Shown: positions 16,841-27,099, counted from the stretch's first letter. The stretch: 64,000 nt of DNA from Modicisalibacter ilicicola DSM 19980 (GCF_900128925.1 NZ_FQUJ01000008.1:62001-126000); one strand, 5' to 3'. Numbers and translations are program-made. Notes: generated by a model from the letters alone, not told the origin.

Positions 16841-17527
16841 ATGCGATACCTCGCCGTAGTCCTACTGTTGATGCTCTCGCTTCCTGTCCAGGCGCTCACC
16901 CTCGAGGAGTGGGGCTCCTGGCAGGCTTCCACACCGGCCTTTCAGAGCCAGATAGAGCAGAGCCGCTGGCTCGAGGAGGCCGAGATCCGCGTCCATGCCA
17001 CCGGTCACTTGCTGTTCACCCCTTACCAGCCTCTGGTCTTGCAGTGGCTGACCCCCGAACCGCGGCTGATGGAGCTCGACAAGACCGGCCAACTGCTCGA
17101 CCTGAGATCTCCCGAAGGCGCCTCCGTCGTTCCTCCCCTGGAGGAGAGCGATGACAACCTGCCCGGCGAACAGCAGATGGTCACACTGCTGCTGAGCGCA
17201 CTGAGCGGCGATCTCGCCGCTCTGGAGACGAACTACCATCTGATGCTGGAGGGCGACCGCGACGCCTGGCAATTGATTCTCTTGCCTCGTGAAAGAGGCG
17301 AATCGACACCCAGGAAGATCACCCTGGAGGGAGGGCGCTTCGTCACCACCCTGGGGGCCACGACGTCGGAGAGCAACGAACTGGTGCTGGAGCTTTCCGA
17401 CCATCACCGCCTCGTCGATGCCAAGGGCGCGCGAGTGCTCGCCACGGCCTTGCGCAAGGAGCGGACGCCCGAAAGGCGCGATGAGGACGAAGATGACGAA
17501 GACGACGATGAAGACGACGACGATTGA
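16841..17527 (+). CDS. second LolA-like periplasmic protein with poly-acidic tail
   Basis: A 228-residue protein with a signal peptide ending near VQA-LTL (about residue 18). Its LolA-like pattern parallels the 9494 protein (EQSRWLEE, GHLLF, WLTPEPRL). The C-terminal 18 residues or so are nearly all Asp and Glu, unlike ordinary LolA. It starts at ATG 16841 with AGGA upstream, 114 bases after the ketoreductase, and occupies the place where a terminal ketosynthase usually stands. Probably a carrier or chaperone of the same pathway; the acidic tail could bind divalent cations or salt (speculative). Confidence 0.7.
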   Translation: MRYLAVVLLLMLSLPVQALTLEEWGSWQASTPAFQSQIEQSRWLEEAEIRVHATGHLLFTPYQPLVLQWLTPEPRLMELDKTGQLLDLRSPEGASVVPPLEESDDNLPGEQQMVTLLLSALSGDLAALETNYHLMLEGDRDAWQLILLPRERGESTPRKITLEGGRFVTTLGATTSESNELVLELSDHHRLVDAKGARVLATALRKERTPERRDEDEDDEDDDEDDDD

Positions 17528-17610
17528 ACTGAATGCCCGCGAGGGAACAGGCTCCTGCCGCGGCTGCCGTTGACGTGATCGGCGCCCTACGGAGGCCTGC
17601 TCGAACGTGC

Positions 17611-18465
17611 TCAGCGCAACAGCAGCAAGGGAATGTCCGCCTTGCGCAGCATGGCAGTGGTCGTGCTGCCGACCAGCAGATGGCGAATGCGCGAGTGCCC
17701 GTAGGCCCCCATCACCAGGAGATCGATGGCGTGCTCCTGCTGATAGGCGCGCAGCGTCGCCTCGACCTCGCCGGCGCGAATGGCGCCATGGGTTTCGAAA
17801 CCCGCCTTATCCAGCGTGCGCACGGCCCAATCCAGCTGCGCCTGCATGTCGGCAACCTCGGCGCCGACCATCACCACGTGGCAATCGAGTCCCCTGAATA
17901 GGGGACTGGCAGCGATCATCTCGACCCCCTTGCGAGTACTCTTGCTGCCATCGAAGGCGATCATGACGTGCTGCGGCGCACGATACGCTTCGGGCACCAT
18001 CAGAATGGGGCGGTGCAGGGCACGTACCACTCGTTCCAGATTGGAGCCCATGTGCTCGGTCGCCGTGTGAGCCGACTCGCCGCGCTTGCCCAGCACCAGC
18101 AGCCGGATCTCGCTCTCCAGTTCACTCAGGGTCTCGACCAGCTCGCCGTTGCGCTGGCGCGTGCGTGGTTCCTCGATGCCCTGTTCGCCGGCTCTTTCCC
18201 GGGCCGCGTCGAGCATGGCCCGCCCCTGCTCCTGGGCGATGCGCGCCCGGCGCTCGTCCAACGAGGCAAGCTCCTCGAGCAGATGTTCGCGGCTGCCCAA
18301 GCCGATGTTGCCCGAGAAGTTGCCCTCCTCCGGTGGTGGATGGTTATCCAGCACATGCAGGAAGGTCAGCGGCGCCTCGAGGCGCTGGCTGGCCCAGGTG
18401 GCATAGTCGCATACCGCCGTGGAGTAACCGGAGCCATCGATGCAGGCCATCACGTGTTCGCTCAT
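17611..18465 (-). CDS. tandem-domain universal stress protein (UspE-like)
   Basis: A 284-residue protein made of two Usp domains. Each has an ATP-binding G-x2-G-x9-G-S/T motif: GKRGESAHTATEHMGS in the first and GAYGHSRIRHLLVGST in the second. The ATG at 18463-18465 has AAGGGGACG before it; a longer in-frame upstream extension runs into repeat DNA and is unlikely to be coding. It lies downstream of the SulP gene in the same orientation, separated by a repeat element. The role is general stress signalling; the exact function is unknown. Confidence 0.88.
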   Translation of the reverse strand: MSEHVMACIDGSGYSTAVCDYATWASQRLEAPLTFLHVLDNHPPPEEGNFSGNIGLGSREHLLEELASLDERRARIAQEQGRAMLDAARERAGEQGIEEPRTRQRNGELVETLSELESEIRLLVLGKRGESAHTATEHMGSNLERVVRALHRPILMVPEAYRAPQHVMIAFDGSKSTRKGVEMIAASPLFRGLDCHVVMVGAEVADMQAQLDWAVRTLDKAGFETHGAIRAGEVEATLRAYQQEHAIDLLVMGAYGHSRIRHLLVGSTTTAMLRKADIPLLLLR

Positions 18466-18530
18466 GCCGAACGTCCCCTTGATCGTTATGTAGATGCCGA
18501 GAGCCTGTTCACGATCGTTACGAACGATGG

Positions 18531-18712
18531 CGAGACAAGGCGAAATCGAACGACAAATCGGCAGGATAGCCGATTTGGGCAACTCTGTTGCTCGAAGAGC
18601 GAGCAACATGGATGTTGCGAGTCAATAAGCGCAGTTTACACGGAGTAAATGAGCATTATGACCGGGCTGGCGCACCAGATCGATTTCAACGCCGTATCGC
18701 CGAGTGCAGTAG
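18531..18712 (+). repeat. dispersed palindromic repeat, family A copy 1
   Basis: Contains the two family blocks GTAAATGAGCAT (18645-18656) and a 23-base block beginning CAACGCCGTAT (18687-18709, ending GCCGAGTGCAG). A distal arm starts with GACAAGGCG (from about 18533), shared with the copy at 50099. It lies between the SulP stop and the USP start. Copy 1 carries about 70 extra bases in its left arm. The family is recognisable by its near-identical blocks at three places in the window. Confidence 0.8.
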
Positions 18713-18728
18713 ATCGTGGACGGCTCTC

Positions 18729-20219
18729 TCAGTGGCCGCTCATCAACTGTTCTACGGCCTCGGGCTTGTCGTGAACGGCGAAGCGGTCGACGATGGTCGC
18801 GCTCGCTTCGTTCAGGCCCACCACCTCGACCTCGGTGCCTTCACGGCGGAACTTGATCACCACCTTGTCCAGCGCGCCGACGGCGGTGATGTCCCAGAAG
18901 TGCGCGCGGGACAGGTCGATACGCACCCGCTCGACGGTCTCCTTGAAGTCGAAGGCCTCGGTGAAGCGGTCCGCCGAGGTGAAGAACACCTGTCCCACGA
19001 CGGTGTATTCGCGGGTGCGACCGTCGGCACTCATCTCGCTGCCGATGTAGAGCACCTGCCCCACCTTGTTGGCGAAGAACAGTGATGCCAGCAGCACACC
19101 GACGAACACGCCGATGGCCAGGTTATGGGTCGCCACCACCACCGCCACGGTGGCGACCATGACGATGTTGGTGCTCATCGGGTGCTTTTTGAGATCGCGC
19201 AGCGACTCCCAGCTGAAGGTCCCGATGGAGACCATGATCATCACCGCCACCAGCGCGGCCATGGGAATCTGCGACACCCAGTCGCTCAGGAACACCACCA
19301 TCAGCAGCAGCACCACCCCGGCCACCAGGGTCGAGAGCCGGGTGCGCCCGCCGGACTTCACGTTGATCACCGACTGGCCGATCATCGCGCAGCCCGCCAT
19401 GCCACCGAGCAGGCCGGAGCCGATGTTGGCGATGCCCTGGCCCTTGCACTCACGGTTCTTGTCACTGGGCGTGTCGGTAAGTTCGTCGACGATGGTGGCG
19501 GTCATCATCGACTCCAGCAGGCCGACCACGGTGAGCATCACCGAATAGGGAAAGATGATCGCCAGGGTCTCGAAGGTCAACGGCACGTCGGGCCACAGGA
19601 ACACCGGCAGGGTATCCGGCAGCTCGCCCATGTCGCCAACGGTGCGGATGTCCATGCCGCTGGTCATGTAGACACCAGTCAGCACCAGGATGCACACCAG
19701 CGGTGACGGCACCGCGCGGCCGATCCTGGGCAACAGCGGAAACAGGTAGATGATGCCGAGCCCTGCCGCAGTCATGGCGTAGACGTGCCAGGTGACACCG
19801 GTCAGCTCGGGAATCTGGGCCATGAAGATCAGGATCGCCAGGGCGTTGACGAAGCCGGTGACCACCGAGCGCGAGACGAAACGCATCAGGTCGGCCAGGC
19901 GCAGGTAGCCTGCGACGATCTGCAGCACCCCGGTCAGCAACGTCGCGGCGAGCAGGTACTCGAGCCCGTGTTCCCTGACCAGGGTGACCATCAACAGCGC
20001 CATGGCCCCGGTGGCCGCCGAGATCATGCCGGGGCGCCCGCCGACGAAGGCGATGATCACGGCGATACAGAAGGAGGCGTAGAGGCCTACCTTGGGATCG
20101 ACCCCGGCAATGATCGAGAAGGCGATCGCCTCGGGAATCAGCGCCAGGGCGACCACGATACCGGCGAGGGAATCGTTCTTGATATTGGAAAACCAGGAGT
20201 GGCGGATGGATCGAATCAT
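18729..20219 (-). CDS. SulP-family inorganic anion transporter
   Basis: A 496-residue transporter with about 12-14 membrane spans (starting at [19 protein letters not shown]). It carries the SulP signature region around [21 protein letters not shown] and a C-terminal STAS domain (about 395-490, [25 protein letters not shown]). SulP proteins carry sulfate, bicarbonate or chloride. Bicarbonate or sulfate is plausible, but the substrate cannot be read from sequence. The gene stands alone, with its 3' end followed by repeat family A and then the USP gene. Confidence 0.9.
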   Translation of the reverse strand: MIRSIRHSWFSNIKNDSLAGIVVALALIPEAIAFSIIAGVDPKVGLYASFCIAVIIAFVGGRPGMISAATGAMALLMVTLVREHGLEYLLAATLLTGVLQIVAGYLRLADLMRFVSRSVVTGFVNALAILIFMAQIPELTGVTWHVYAMTAAGLGIIYLFPLLPRIGRAVPSPLVCILVLTGVYMTSGMDIRTVGDMGELPDTLPVFLWPDVPLTFETLAIIFPYSVMLTVVGLLESMMTATIVDELTDTPSDKNRECKGQGIANIGSGLLGGMAGCAMIGQSVINVKSGGRTRLSTLVAGVVLLLMVVFLSDWVSQIPMAALVAVMIMVSIGTFSWESLRDLKKHPMSTNIVMVATVAVVVATHNLAIGVFVGVLLASLFFANKVGQVLYIGSEMSADGRTREYTVVGQVFFTSADRFTEAFDFKETVERVRIDLSRAHFWDITAVGALDKVVIKFRREGTEVEVVGLNEASATIVDRFAVHDKPEAVEQLMSGH

Positions 20220-20381
20220 GCTCGGTTCCGTTGGGTTGTACTAGGCCGTGGTCAGCACAGTGACGCGCGCAGCACGAGCGCTGCGCGTCAAGGAATCGCT
20301 GAAGGGATTGCCGAACGGCAAGGCAATGGATCGGTCAGGGAAAAGCGAAGCGGGGCATTCTAACAGCTCGCGGGTGCCACT

Positions 20382-21287
20382 TCACCCGCCGGGCTCGATG
20401 GCCTCGCGCAGGCGTCGTTCGCGACGGCGATCGATCAATCCCTTGACGAGCAATGTCCCGATCACCAGGGCACCGCCGGCGAAGGCGATGTGCGAGGGTG
20501 TCTCACCCAGCACCCACCACACCCAGAGGGTGCCGACGACGGTTTCCAGCAGAAACAGCAGACTGACCTCGGCGGAGGGCAGGTAGAGGGGGCCGCGCTG
20601 AATGAGGGTGAATCCCAGGGGAATGAGGATCAGGCACAGCAGTACCAGCCAGCCCGCCTGAGTGGCATTCGGCAATGCCACTCCGCCGCTGGCGAGCCAG
20701 GGCGCGGATGCCGCCACCATCAGCCCTGCCAGGGTCAGCATGGGACTCATGTCGATGCCCGGACGGGTACGGCACAGGGTGAAGTTGGCCGCCAGCGAGA
20801 ACGCCGCCAGCAGGGCGAAGGCGTTGCCCAGCCAGGAACCGGGGCCGGCATCGTCCAGGACGATCAGCGAGGTGCCCAGCAGACACAGGACGATGGCAAT
20901 CCAGGTCCGCAGCGGCAACCGCTCCCGCAGGAAGAAACGCGACAGCAGCGCGGCGATCAGAGGCGCACCGGCCAGGATCATCAGCACGTTGCCACCCTTG
21001 GTGTACTGGTTGCCCAGCACGAAGCCGTAGTTCGACAGCGTGAACAGCCCCGCCACCGCGATGCCGACCAGGCCGCAACGCCGAAACACGGCGATGGTGT
21101 GGCGCCCACTGCGCACCAGCACGATGATGAAAAACCCCAGCGCCGTGAGCAGTCCCCGCCAGAACAGCATCTGGCTGTCGGGCAGGTCGATCAACTTGAT
21201 CAGCAAGGCATCCGGGGAAATGATCAGCGGGCCTGCCGCGGTCAGCAGCAGGCCCTTCTGGCGATAGGAGAGGTTGGAAAACGACAA
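20382..21287 (-). CDS. EamA/DMT-family permease
   Basis: A 301-residue protein with ten predicted membrane helices in two EamA repeats, typical of drug/metabolite transporters (for example MLFWRGLLTALGFFIIVLV and LLFLLETVVGTLWVWWVLGE). It probably exports a small metabolite or amino acid. No neighbouring gene suggests a substrate. ATG 21287 gives the usual family length. Confidence 0.85.
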   Translation of the reverse strand: MSFSNLSYRQKGLLLTAAGPLIISPDALLIKLIDLPDSQMLFWRGLLTALGFFIIVLVRSGRHTIAVFRRCGLVGIAVAGLFTLSNYGFVLGNQYTKGGNVLMILAGAPLIAALLSRFFLRERLPLRTWIAIVLCLLGTSLIVLDDAGPGSWLGNAFALLAAFSLAANFTLCRTRPGIDMSPMLTLAGLMVAASAPWLASGGVALPNATQAGWLVLLCLILIPLGFTLIQRGPLYLPSAEVSLLFLLETVVGTLWVWWVLGETPSHIAFAGGALVIGTLLVKGLIDRRRERRLREAIEPGG

Positions 21288-21356
21288 GGCGGCCTCGACG
21301 GCAATTCGATCGGCCCTCCAGCCTGCTCAAATTGCACGTCGAAGACAAGCTATTGC

Positions 21357-22235
21357 TTATCGAGCCTCCGTGGCCGTCGTCTCGCCGTCGTCCTGGGGCG
21401 GTTGCTGGCTCCCGGCCCTGGGGGCTGTCGGCTGTGACGGCCGATGCATCGACTTGAAGGCTTCCATGATATCCATGGGCAGCGGGAAGACGATGGTCGA
21501 GGCGTTCTTGTTGCTCATGTCGCTCATGGTCTGCAGATAACGCAGTTGCAGCGCCGCGGAATTCTCGGACATCACGTTGGCGGCCTCGACCAGCTTCTTC
21601 GAAGCCTGCAGTTCGCCCTCGGCATGAATGACCTTGGCGCGCCGCTCGCGTTCGGCCTCGGCCTGACGGGCGATGGCACGAATCATGCTCTCGTCGAGGT
21701 CGACATGCTTGATCTCGACGTTGGCCACCTTGATCCCCCACTCCTCGGTCTGGGTATCGATGATCTCCTGGATATCGTCGTTGAGCTTGTCCCGTTCGGA
21801 AAGCATCTCGTCGAGATCATGCTTGCCCAGCACCGAGCGCAGGGTGGTCTGGGCCAGCTGACTGGTCGCGACGACGAAGTTCTCGACCTGAATGATCGCC
21901 TTTTCCGGGTCCACCACGCGGAAGTAGAGCACCGCGTTGACGCGCACGGTGACGTTGTCCTGGGAGATCACGTCCTGCTCCGGCACGTCCATGGTGATCA
22001 CCCGCAGATCGACCACCTGCATCTTCTGAATGACGGGAATGATGATGAACAACCCCGGGCCTTTCACTGCCTGATAGCGGCCGAGGAAGAACACCACCCC
22101 GCGCTTGTATTCCGGCAGAATGCGGATCGAGGCGGCCAGTAGCAGCAGTACCAGCACGACGGGAACGAGATAGGATACCCACATGGCAAGATCTCCTCGG
22201 ATCGCCTCGAGCAGAGGCTCAATGAATGCATTCAT
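21357..22235 (-). CDS. SPFH/stomatin-like protein (slipin, QmcA-like)
   Basis: A 292-residue protein with one N-terminal membrane helix (about 18-40) and an SPFH/band-7 domain ([21 protein letters not shown], then [16 protein letters not shown] and [20 protein letters not shown]). The C-terminal tail is Pro- and Gln-rich. It overlaps the upstream NfeD gene by four bases. Stomatin/NfeD pairs are a well-known conserved module, presumably organising membrane microdomains with the NfeD protease. Confidence 0.92.
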   Translation of the reverse strand: MNAFIEPLLEAIRGDLAMWVSYLVPVVLVLLLLAASIRILPEYKRGVVFFLGRYQAVKGPGLFIIIPVIQKMQVVDLRVITMDVPEQDVISQDNVTVRVNAVLYFRVVDPEKAIIQVENFVVATSQLAQTTLRSVLGKHDLDEMLSERDKLNDDIQEIIDTQTEEWGIKVANVEIKHVDLDESMIRAIARQAEAERERRAKVIHAEGELQASKKLVEAANVMSENSAALQLRYLQTMSDMSNKNASTIVFPLPMDIMEAFKSMHRPSQPTAPRAGSQQPPQDDGETTATEAR

Positions 22236-23689
22236 GACGTCGTCGCATCACTGTCGACATCGACGGGCGCCACCTCGACGGTCAAGCCATCGATCCCCTT
22301 CACCCTCAGGCGCTGATCCTTGCGCACTGCCTCACCGGTGCGCGCATTCCAGCGCTCGCCACGCAGGCGCACATGCCCCTGATGGTCGAAATCCTCGAGG
22401 GCAATCGCCACGGCTCCGATGATCTCTTCCTCTCCGGTACGCGGTGGCCGCTTGCGCAGCCCCGCGAATCGCAACACCACCCACAGCAACAACCCCGACG
22501 CCACCAGGGCCACACCCGCTATCAAGGGAATCGACACGGCCATATTCCTATCGTCCATCAAGATCACCGACCCCACGACGAAGGCAACGATTCCGCCGAT
22601 GCCGAGGATCCCGAAGCTTGGCATCAGTGCCTCGCCAATGATCAGTCCCAGTCCCAACAGTACCAGAGCGAGCCCCGCATAGTTGATGGGCAGCACCTGA
22701 AAGGCGAACAGCGCCAGCAGCAGGCAGATGGCACCGATGGTGCCCGGCACCAGGGCCCCCGGGTTCATCAGTTCGAAGATCAGGCCATAGAGACCGACGA
22801 TCATCAGGAAGTAGGCAACATTGGGGTCGGCAATGATCGACAAGAGTTCGGTACGCCAATCCGGATCGAAGCGATCGAGCGTCAGATCGGCGGTCTCGAG
22901 GGTCATGTTGCCACCGCTCATGACCACTTCCCGGCCATCGATCTGGGCCAGCAGATCCTCGATATCGGAGGCCACCACGTCGGTCACGTTCTGCGCCAGG
23001 GCCTCTCGGGCGGTGAGATTCACGGCATCGCGCACCGCGCGTTCGGCCCAGTCGGCGTTGCGATCGTGGCGCTCGGCCAGGCTGCGGATGTAGGCTACCG
23101 CGTCCTCGAGCACCTTGCGCTCCATGGCCGTCTCGCCACGGCGCTTGTCGTCACCACTTGCCTGCTCGTCTTGCTGCTCCCCTTCTGCCTCGTCCTGGGT
23201 AGGCGTTTCATCCGATGCCTCGGGTTCCTTCGCCTCGTCCTCCGCCCCGGGCAGCCCCCCGCCACCCATCTGTACCGGTGTCGCCGAACCGAGGTGGGTC
23301 GAAGGCGCCATGGCCGCCACGTGGCTGGCCATCAGCAGATAGGTCCCGGCGCTGGCGGCGCGAGCACCCGCGGGGGCGACATAGACCGCCACGGGGACAT
23401 CCGAGGCCAGCATGGCGCTGATCATGTCGCGCATCGAGGCATCCAGCCCGCCCGGGGTATCGAGTCGCAGGATCACCAGCTTGGCGTTCTGTTCGTCGGC
23501 CTTTTCCAGACCGCGCTGGAAATAATCGCTGGACGCCGGACTGATGCTGCCATCGATGGTCATCACCAGGGCGCTCTGGCGGCTCGCCTGTTCCTGGGCG
23601 CTGGCCAGCCATGCCAACAGCAACCCGGCAAGCAGGACGACCAGCCATGGAATGCAACGATTGTTCAGAACCCGGCAAAGCTCCAGCAT
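22232..23689 (-). CDS. NfeD-type membrane-bound serine protease
   Basis: A 485-residue NfeD1b protein. It has an N-terminal signal/anchor and a ClpP-like protease domain (about 40-250) with the nucleophilic Ser in [11 protein letters not shown] and a candidate Lys in [19 protein letters not shown]. Four to five membrane helices follow (about 285-410), and then a C-terminal OB domain. A low-complexity Glu/Asp/Gln-rich linker lies inside the protease domain (about 150-190). Partner of the stomatin gene, which it overlaps. Confidence 0.92.
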   Translation of the reverse strand: MLELCRVLNNRCIPWLVVLLAGLLLAWLASAQEQASRQSALVMTIDGSISPASSDYFQRGLEKADEQNAKLVILRLDTPGGLDASMRDMISAMLASDVPVAVYVAPAGARAASAGTYLLMASHVAAMAPSTHLGSATPVQMGGGGLPGAEDEAKEPEASDETPTQDEAEGEQQDEQASGDDKRRGETAMERKVLEDAVAYIRSLAERHDRNADWAERAVRDAVNLTAREALAQNVTDVVASDIEDLLAQIDGREVVMSGGNMTLETADLTLDRFDPDWRTELLSIIADPNVAYFLMIVGLYGLIFELMNPGALVPGTIGAICLLLALFAFQVLPINYAGLALVLLGLGLIIGEALMPSFGILGIGGIVAFVVGSVILMDDRNMAVSIPLIAGVALVASGLLLWVVLRFAGLRKRPPRTGEEEIIGAVAIALEDFDHQGHVRLRGERWNARTGEAVRKDQRLRVKGIDGLTVEVAPVDVDSDATTS

Positions 23690-23745
23690 GATGCCCCCGC
23701 GTGATGCCTGCTTCTAGAAGGCTGGCCATTGTTGTCGTGACATAC

Positions 23746-25611
23746 TCAATTCGGCGTCGGAATGCTCCTATAGAGACCCTCGGAATCCTCCTGGGGTTCA
23801 TTACGGGCATCGTTGGCGCCGTCCCGAGCGTCGGCATTCTCATCGGTGCCACTGCCCTCGGTGTTGTTGCCGGTATTGCCATCACCGTCGCTTTCGCCAT
23901 TGCCACCACCTTGCACCACCTCGCCGAGAGTCTCGAGAGGCGACGAAACGAGGTTCTGCAGCGCCTTGCGTATCGCCTGGCCGGCGATGTCGCCAAACTC
24001 GATGGCCCCGGATTCATCCAGCGGGATGGTCATGGGAATCTCGAGCTCGATGGTGCCATCGTCGTTGCGCAGCACGCCAATCAATGTCTTGACCGGCAGG
24101 TCCGTGGCCGTTGCATCGACCTGCTCGCCAAGCCTGATCCTCTCCAGCATCAGCTTGTTGCTGGTGTCCAGCCGTCCCTCCTCGAGTCGGTAATCGAGAT
24201 CCAGGGTCACCTCGCCCTGCTCGATCTCGTACCCTGCGAATCGACGCAGGTAGGGCGCGAAGGTGGCCAGGCGCATGCGCTCGAAATGCATGTCCAGGTT
24301 GCCCTGCCAGGGATCGCGCAACGGATCGTAGACACCCTCGATGCGTAGCGGCGAGCCATCGGACACCTCGCCCTCCAGTTGCAGTTCCCCGCCTCCTTGC
24401 TGCGATGAGGAGAGCCCCTGCCACCGCCCCTGAAGCCCGGAGAAATCGATCTCGAATGGCTCGGACAGGTGTCGGTCGGCAAACGCCATCGCGCCGTTTT
24501 CGACGACGAGCTCGTCGAGGGCGTAGCGCATGGAGGAAGCGTCCTTCGATGCCCTCTTCTCTGGAGCGTCATCCTTCTCGCGAGGCGGTAGCCAGGCCGT
24601 CAGACTGGTACCCATCTGCTCGTCGATGATCACCTCGGTCCAGGGCTCCCGGAGGACGATACGTTCGGACCGGAGGCGTGGTCGATCGAGCTCGAACAGG
24701 AAGCCTTCGATGCTTGCACGTCCTGTGCTGGCAATCGCTCGATCGCCATCGGGTTCGAGCATCTCGACCTCGCGAAGTTCGCCCTGGCCGGTGATCCGCA
24801 AGCCGGCATCGGTGGCCTCCCCCGCCTGCATCCGCGACTGCGTGGTCAGCGTGCCAGCCGCCACTCGTGCCCTCACCACCTTCGACAGATAGGAGGAGAG
24901 CGCTGTCAGCGGCAACTCGTCGGCGGTCATGTCCATGTCCAGCCGCCAAGGCGAAAAGCCCAGCCTCCCCTCGGCACTCAGCGCCGCGCCATCGAGACGG
25001 GACTCGCTCCGGGCGGCGAAAGGCGCGGCGCTGGTATTGTCGTAACCTTCGGCATCGAGGGTCACCTGCTCGAAGGATAGCGTGACCGGCTCGTCGATTC
25101 GCCGGTTGATCCAGTCCAGCCGTCCATCGCTGGCGGTGATCCGTTCGATCAGAATCGGCGTGGGTTGCTGGTTCTCGTTCTTGTCGTCGGCGGCAAGCAT
25201 CTCCGCCAGGTTCCAGTTGCCGTTTTCCTGCCAGATGAGTTGCAGGCGAGGCGATTGAACATCCAGTTTCTGGAGTCGCCATCCCGGTGACCAAAGGGAA
25301 CGCCAGGCGACATCGGCGTCGATGTGATCGCTGGAGAACACCGGGGTTTGCTCTTTTCCGGCAACACGCAGCCCTTCGAGGGACAGTTCGGCGGTAAAGG
25401 GATTATCGATAGCGACGTTCTCGATGACGACTTCCCGCCCGGTAACGGAGGAAAACGTTCCGACCAGGCGCTGCTCGATGTAATACGGCAACGCCCAGAG
25501 CCAGACGAACACCGCCAGCCCGGCCACTGCTGCCAGCACCAGCGGAATCAGCCACCAGCGCTTATGTGATGATCGGCCACGGCGTGACGCCCCTCGATAT
25601 GCCGATGCCAT
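23746..25611 (-). CDS. AsmA-like DUF748 envelope protein
   Basis: A 621-residue protein with one N-terminal membrane helix (about 19-41) followed by repeated beta-rich AsmA/DUF748 segments (for example LDVQSPRLQLIWQENGNWNLAEML). The last 75 residues or so form a Gly/Asn/Asp/Glu-rich tail. AsmA-like proteins bridge the periplasm and help move lipids between the membranes (recent family knowledge); a role here is an inference. GGGAGG precedes the ATG at 25609-25611. Confidence 0.85.
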   Translation of the reverse strand: MASAYRGASRRGRSSHKRWWLIPLVLAAVAGLAVFVWLWALPYYIEQRLVGTFSSVTGREVVIENVAIDNPFTAELSLEGLRVAGKEQTPVFSSDHIDADVAWRSLWSPGWRLQKLDVQSPRLQLIWQENGNWNLAEMLAADDKNENQQPTPILIERITASDGRLDWINRRIDEPVTLSFEQVTLDAEGYDNTSAAPFAARSESRLDGAALSAEGRLGFSPWRLDMDMTADELPLTALSSYLSKVVRARVAAGTLTTQSRMQAGEATDAGLRITGQGELREVEMLEPDGDRAIASTGRASIEGFLFELDRPRLRSERIVLREPWTEVIIDEQMGTSLTAWLPPREKDDAPEKRASKDASSMRYALDELVVENGAMAFADRHLSEPFEIDFSGLQGRWQGLSSSQQGGGELQLEGEVSDGSPLRIEGVYDPLRDPWQGNLDMHFERMRLATFAPYLRRFAGYEIEQGEVTLDLDYRLEEGRLDTSNKLMLERIRLGEQVDATATDLPVKTLIGVLRNDDGTIELEIPMTIPLDESGAIEFGDIAGQAIRKALQNLVSSPLETLGEVVQGGGNGESDGDGNTGNNTEGSGTDENADARDGANDARNEPQEDSEGLYRSIPTPN

Positions 25612-25767
25612 GGTTCCCTCCCTGGAATGAACAGACGGTCTGCCTCATAGGGTGGCAGGAGAATGGGCCCTTGCCCAATCGCGATATCGTCGAATCAGCG
25701 GGAGTGAAGCTGGCCTGATTCAGTGAGCGCCCGACCCTTCGAGAAGGAAGAGAGGATGTCCCCTCTT

Positions 25768-26070
25768 TTATGTCTGCTTTTGCTCCAAGGTGATGCGGTA
25801 GCCCAGCGCACTAGCTAGCTTCGCTATAGTGGCGAAACTGGGATTGCCACGTCCCGAAAGGGCTTTATAGACACCTTCGCGGCTCATGTGAGTTTCCCGG
25901 GCGAGCTGACTGATGTTGCGGGCACGGGCGATGTTCCCCAGAGCCAGCGCGATCATGGCAGGGTCGCCATCCTCTAGCGCAGCTTCAAGATATGCCTGGA
26001 TGTCGCGTTCGTCCCGAAGATAATCAGCCGTGTCGTATCGACTGAAAGTCACGCTTTCTTCTACCATCAT
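25768..26070 (-). CDS. HigA-like (HI1420-type) addiction-module antitoxin
   Basis: A 100-residue XRE-type helix-turn-helix protein, with SRYDTADYLRDERDIQAYLEAA at the N terminus (shown in part) and an HTH in ISQLARETHMSREGVYKAL. It matches antitoxins of the HI1419/HI1420 type, which follow their toxin gene. The start is one of the two adjacent ATGs (26070 or 26067), behind GGAGGG and overlapping the toxin stop. The antitoxin appears intact although its toxin is truncated. A weak hairpin follows the stop. Confidence 0.82.
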   Translation of the reverse strand: MMVEESVTFSRYDTADYLRDERDIQAYLEAALEDGDPAMIALALGNIARARNISQLARETHMSREGVYKALSGRGNPSFATIAKLASALGYRITLEQKQT

Positions 26071-26294
26071 CCATCCCTCCATTTACGGGCAAGCTCTTTC
26101 GCCTTCGCGATGTCTTTGCTTTGTGTGCTCTTGTCGCCGCCGCAAAGCAAGATCACGACGATTGGCCCCTGCTGCATGAAGTAAACACGATAGCCAGGAC
26201 CATAGCTCCCAGCCGCATCACGACCATTCGTCAAACCACGATCATGAGCCTCACTGCGATCACGATCACGGGATGTCGGCCCCTCCCGGTGCAC
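26067..26294 (-). pseudogene. RelE/ParE-family (HI1419-type) toxin, N-terminally truncated
   Basis: The last 45 residues or so (YGPGYRVYF, VVILLCGGDKSTQ and AKELARKWRDG) match the C-terminal half of HI1419-type killer proteins. The usual first 45-50 residues are missing; the sequence upstream codes for an unrelated Arg/Asp-rich stretch with no family resemblance. The element is therefore probably inactive, leaving an orphan antitoxin. The stop codon overlaps the antitoxin start. Confidence 0.7.
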
Positions 26295-26366
26295 GCCGCC
26301 TGACCGGATCGGGCGACTATCAGCAGTCCAACAAGCCCTGGATGATTGGGCACTGAGCCATGGGCA

Positions 26367-27065
26367 TCATTTCAGCCTGGCCGCCAGACGCTTCTCCCAA
26401 CCAGGCAGTGAAATCGGCAACTGCCCGATGACCTCGAACGCCCGATTCTCGTGGACATCCTGGATGCCGGACTGCTCGAGAACGGCGATCTCCCGGTCGC
26501 GGTGCTCGATCAATACCTCGAGATAGGGGTAGAAGGCGACGATCATGGCGCTTACCCAGCGATTGACGGGCCAGGAAGGCCAGGCATGGTCGAGCTCGAA
26601 CGCCCTTGCCAGCGCCAGGGTGTCGGCGGCATTCCGCCAGGTTTCGCCGGTCACCCAGCGGTTCGTGGTGAACAGGCCGATGGGCTCGCCCCAGGCATCC
26701 ATTGAGATGGCGACCAGGTGGGTGGGGTCGGCCAGTTCACCCGGCCGGTTGTCCTCCGGCGGACGGTGGAAGACGTGAAAATGGCCATGCTCACCACTCC
26801 CCCGATGCGCATGATAGTAGTATTGGCTGCCGGTATCCCGGTCGTAGACGTCGCCGTCGGGGAAGTGATTGAACTCGAGGAATTCACCCTGCCCCTTGAG
26901 CAGTTCGCCCACCAGGTTGAGGCCGACCTTCTTCAAGACACGCTGGCACTTCAGCGCCTCTTGCGCCGCTTCATGCATGCGACGCAGATCGGCCTCTGCA
27001 TGATCGGCAAGGGTCGGTTCGCAGATGGCCTCGGCAATGCAGTAGGACGGCAGGACTGCACTCAT
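26367..27065 (-). CDS. uncharacterised His-rich protein (possibly DUF6969)
   Basis: A 232-residue, apparently cytoplasmic protein of unknown function. Its distinctive feature is a His cluster, YYHAHRGSGEHGHFHVFHR (about 83-101), which looks suited to metal binding. It resembles an uncharacterised family that I believe is called DUF6969, but the family name is from memory. GAGGAG precedes the ATG at 27065. It follows the NPCA-repeat cytochrome c gene by 34 bases on the same strand, so the two are probably co-transcribed and functionally linked. Confidence 0.65.
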   Translation of the reverse strand: MSAVLPSYCIAEAICEPTLADHAEADLRRMHEAAQEALKCQRVLKKVGLNLVGELLKGQGEFLEFNHFPDGDVYDRDTGSQYYYHAHRGSGEHGHFHVFHRPPEDNRPGELADPTHLVAISMDAWGEPIGLFTTNRWVTGETWRNAADTLALARAFELDHAWPSWPVNRWVSAMIVAFYPYLEVLIEHRDREIAVLEQSGIQDVHENRAFEVIGQLPISLPGWEKRLAARLK

Positions 27066-27099
27066 GATGCTCCTCGCTTCGATCCGCTTAGAGAAGGCG

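Noticed and set aside
22373-23704. Long plus-strand ORF (443 codons) opposite nfeD
   Set aside because: His-, Gln- and Arg-rich shadow frame; the minus strand encodes a complete NfeD protein.
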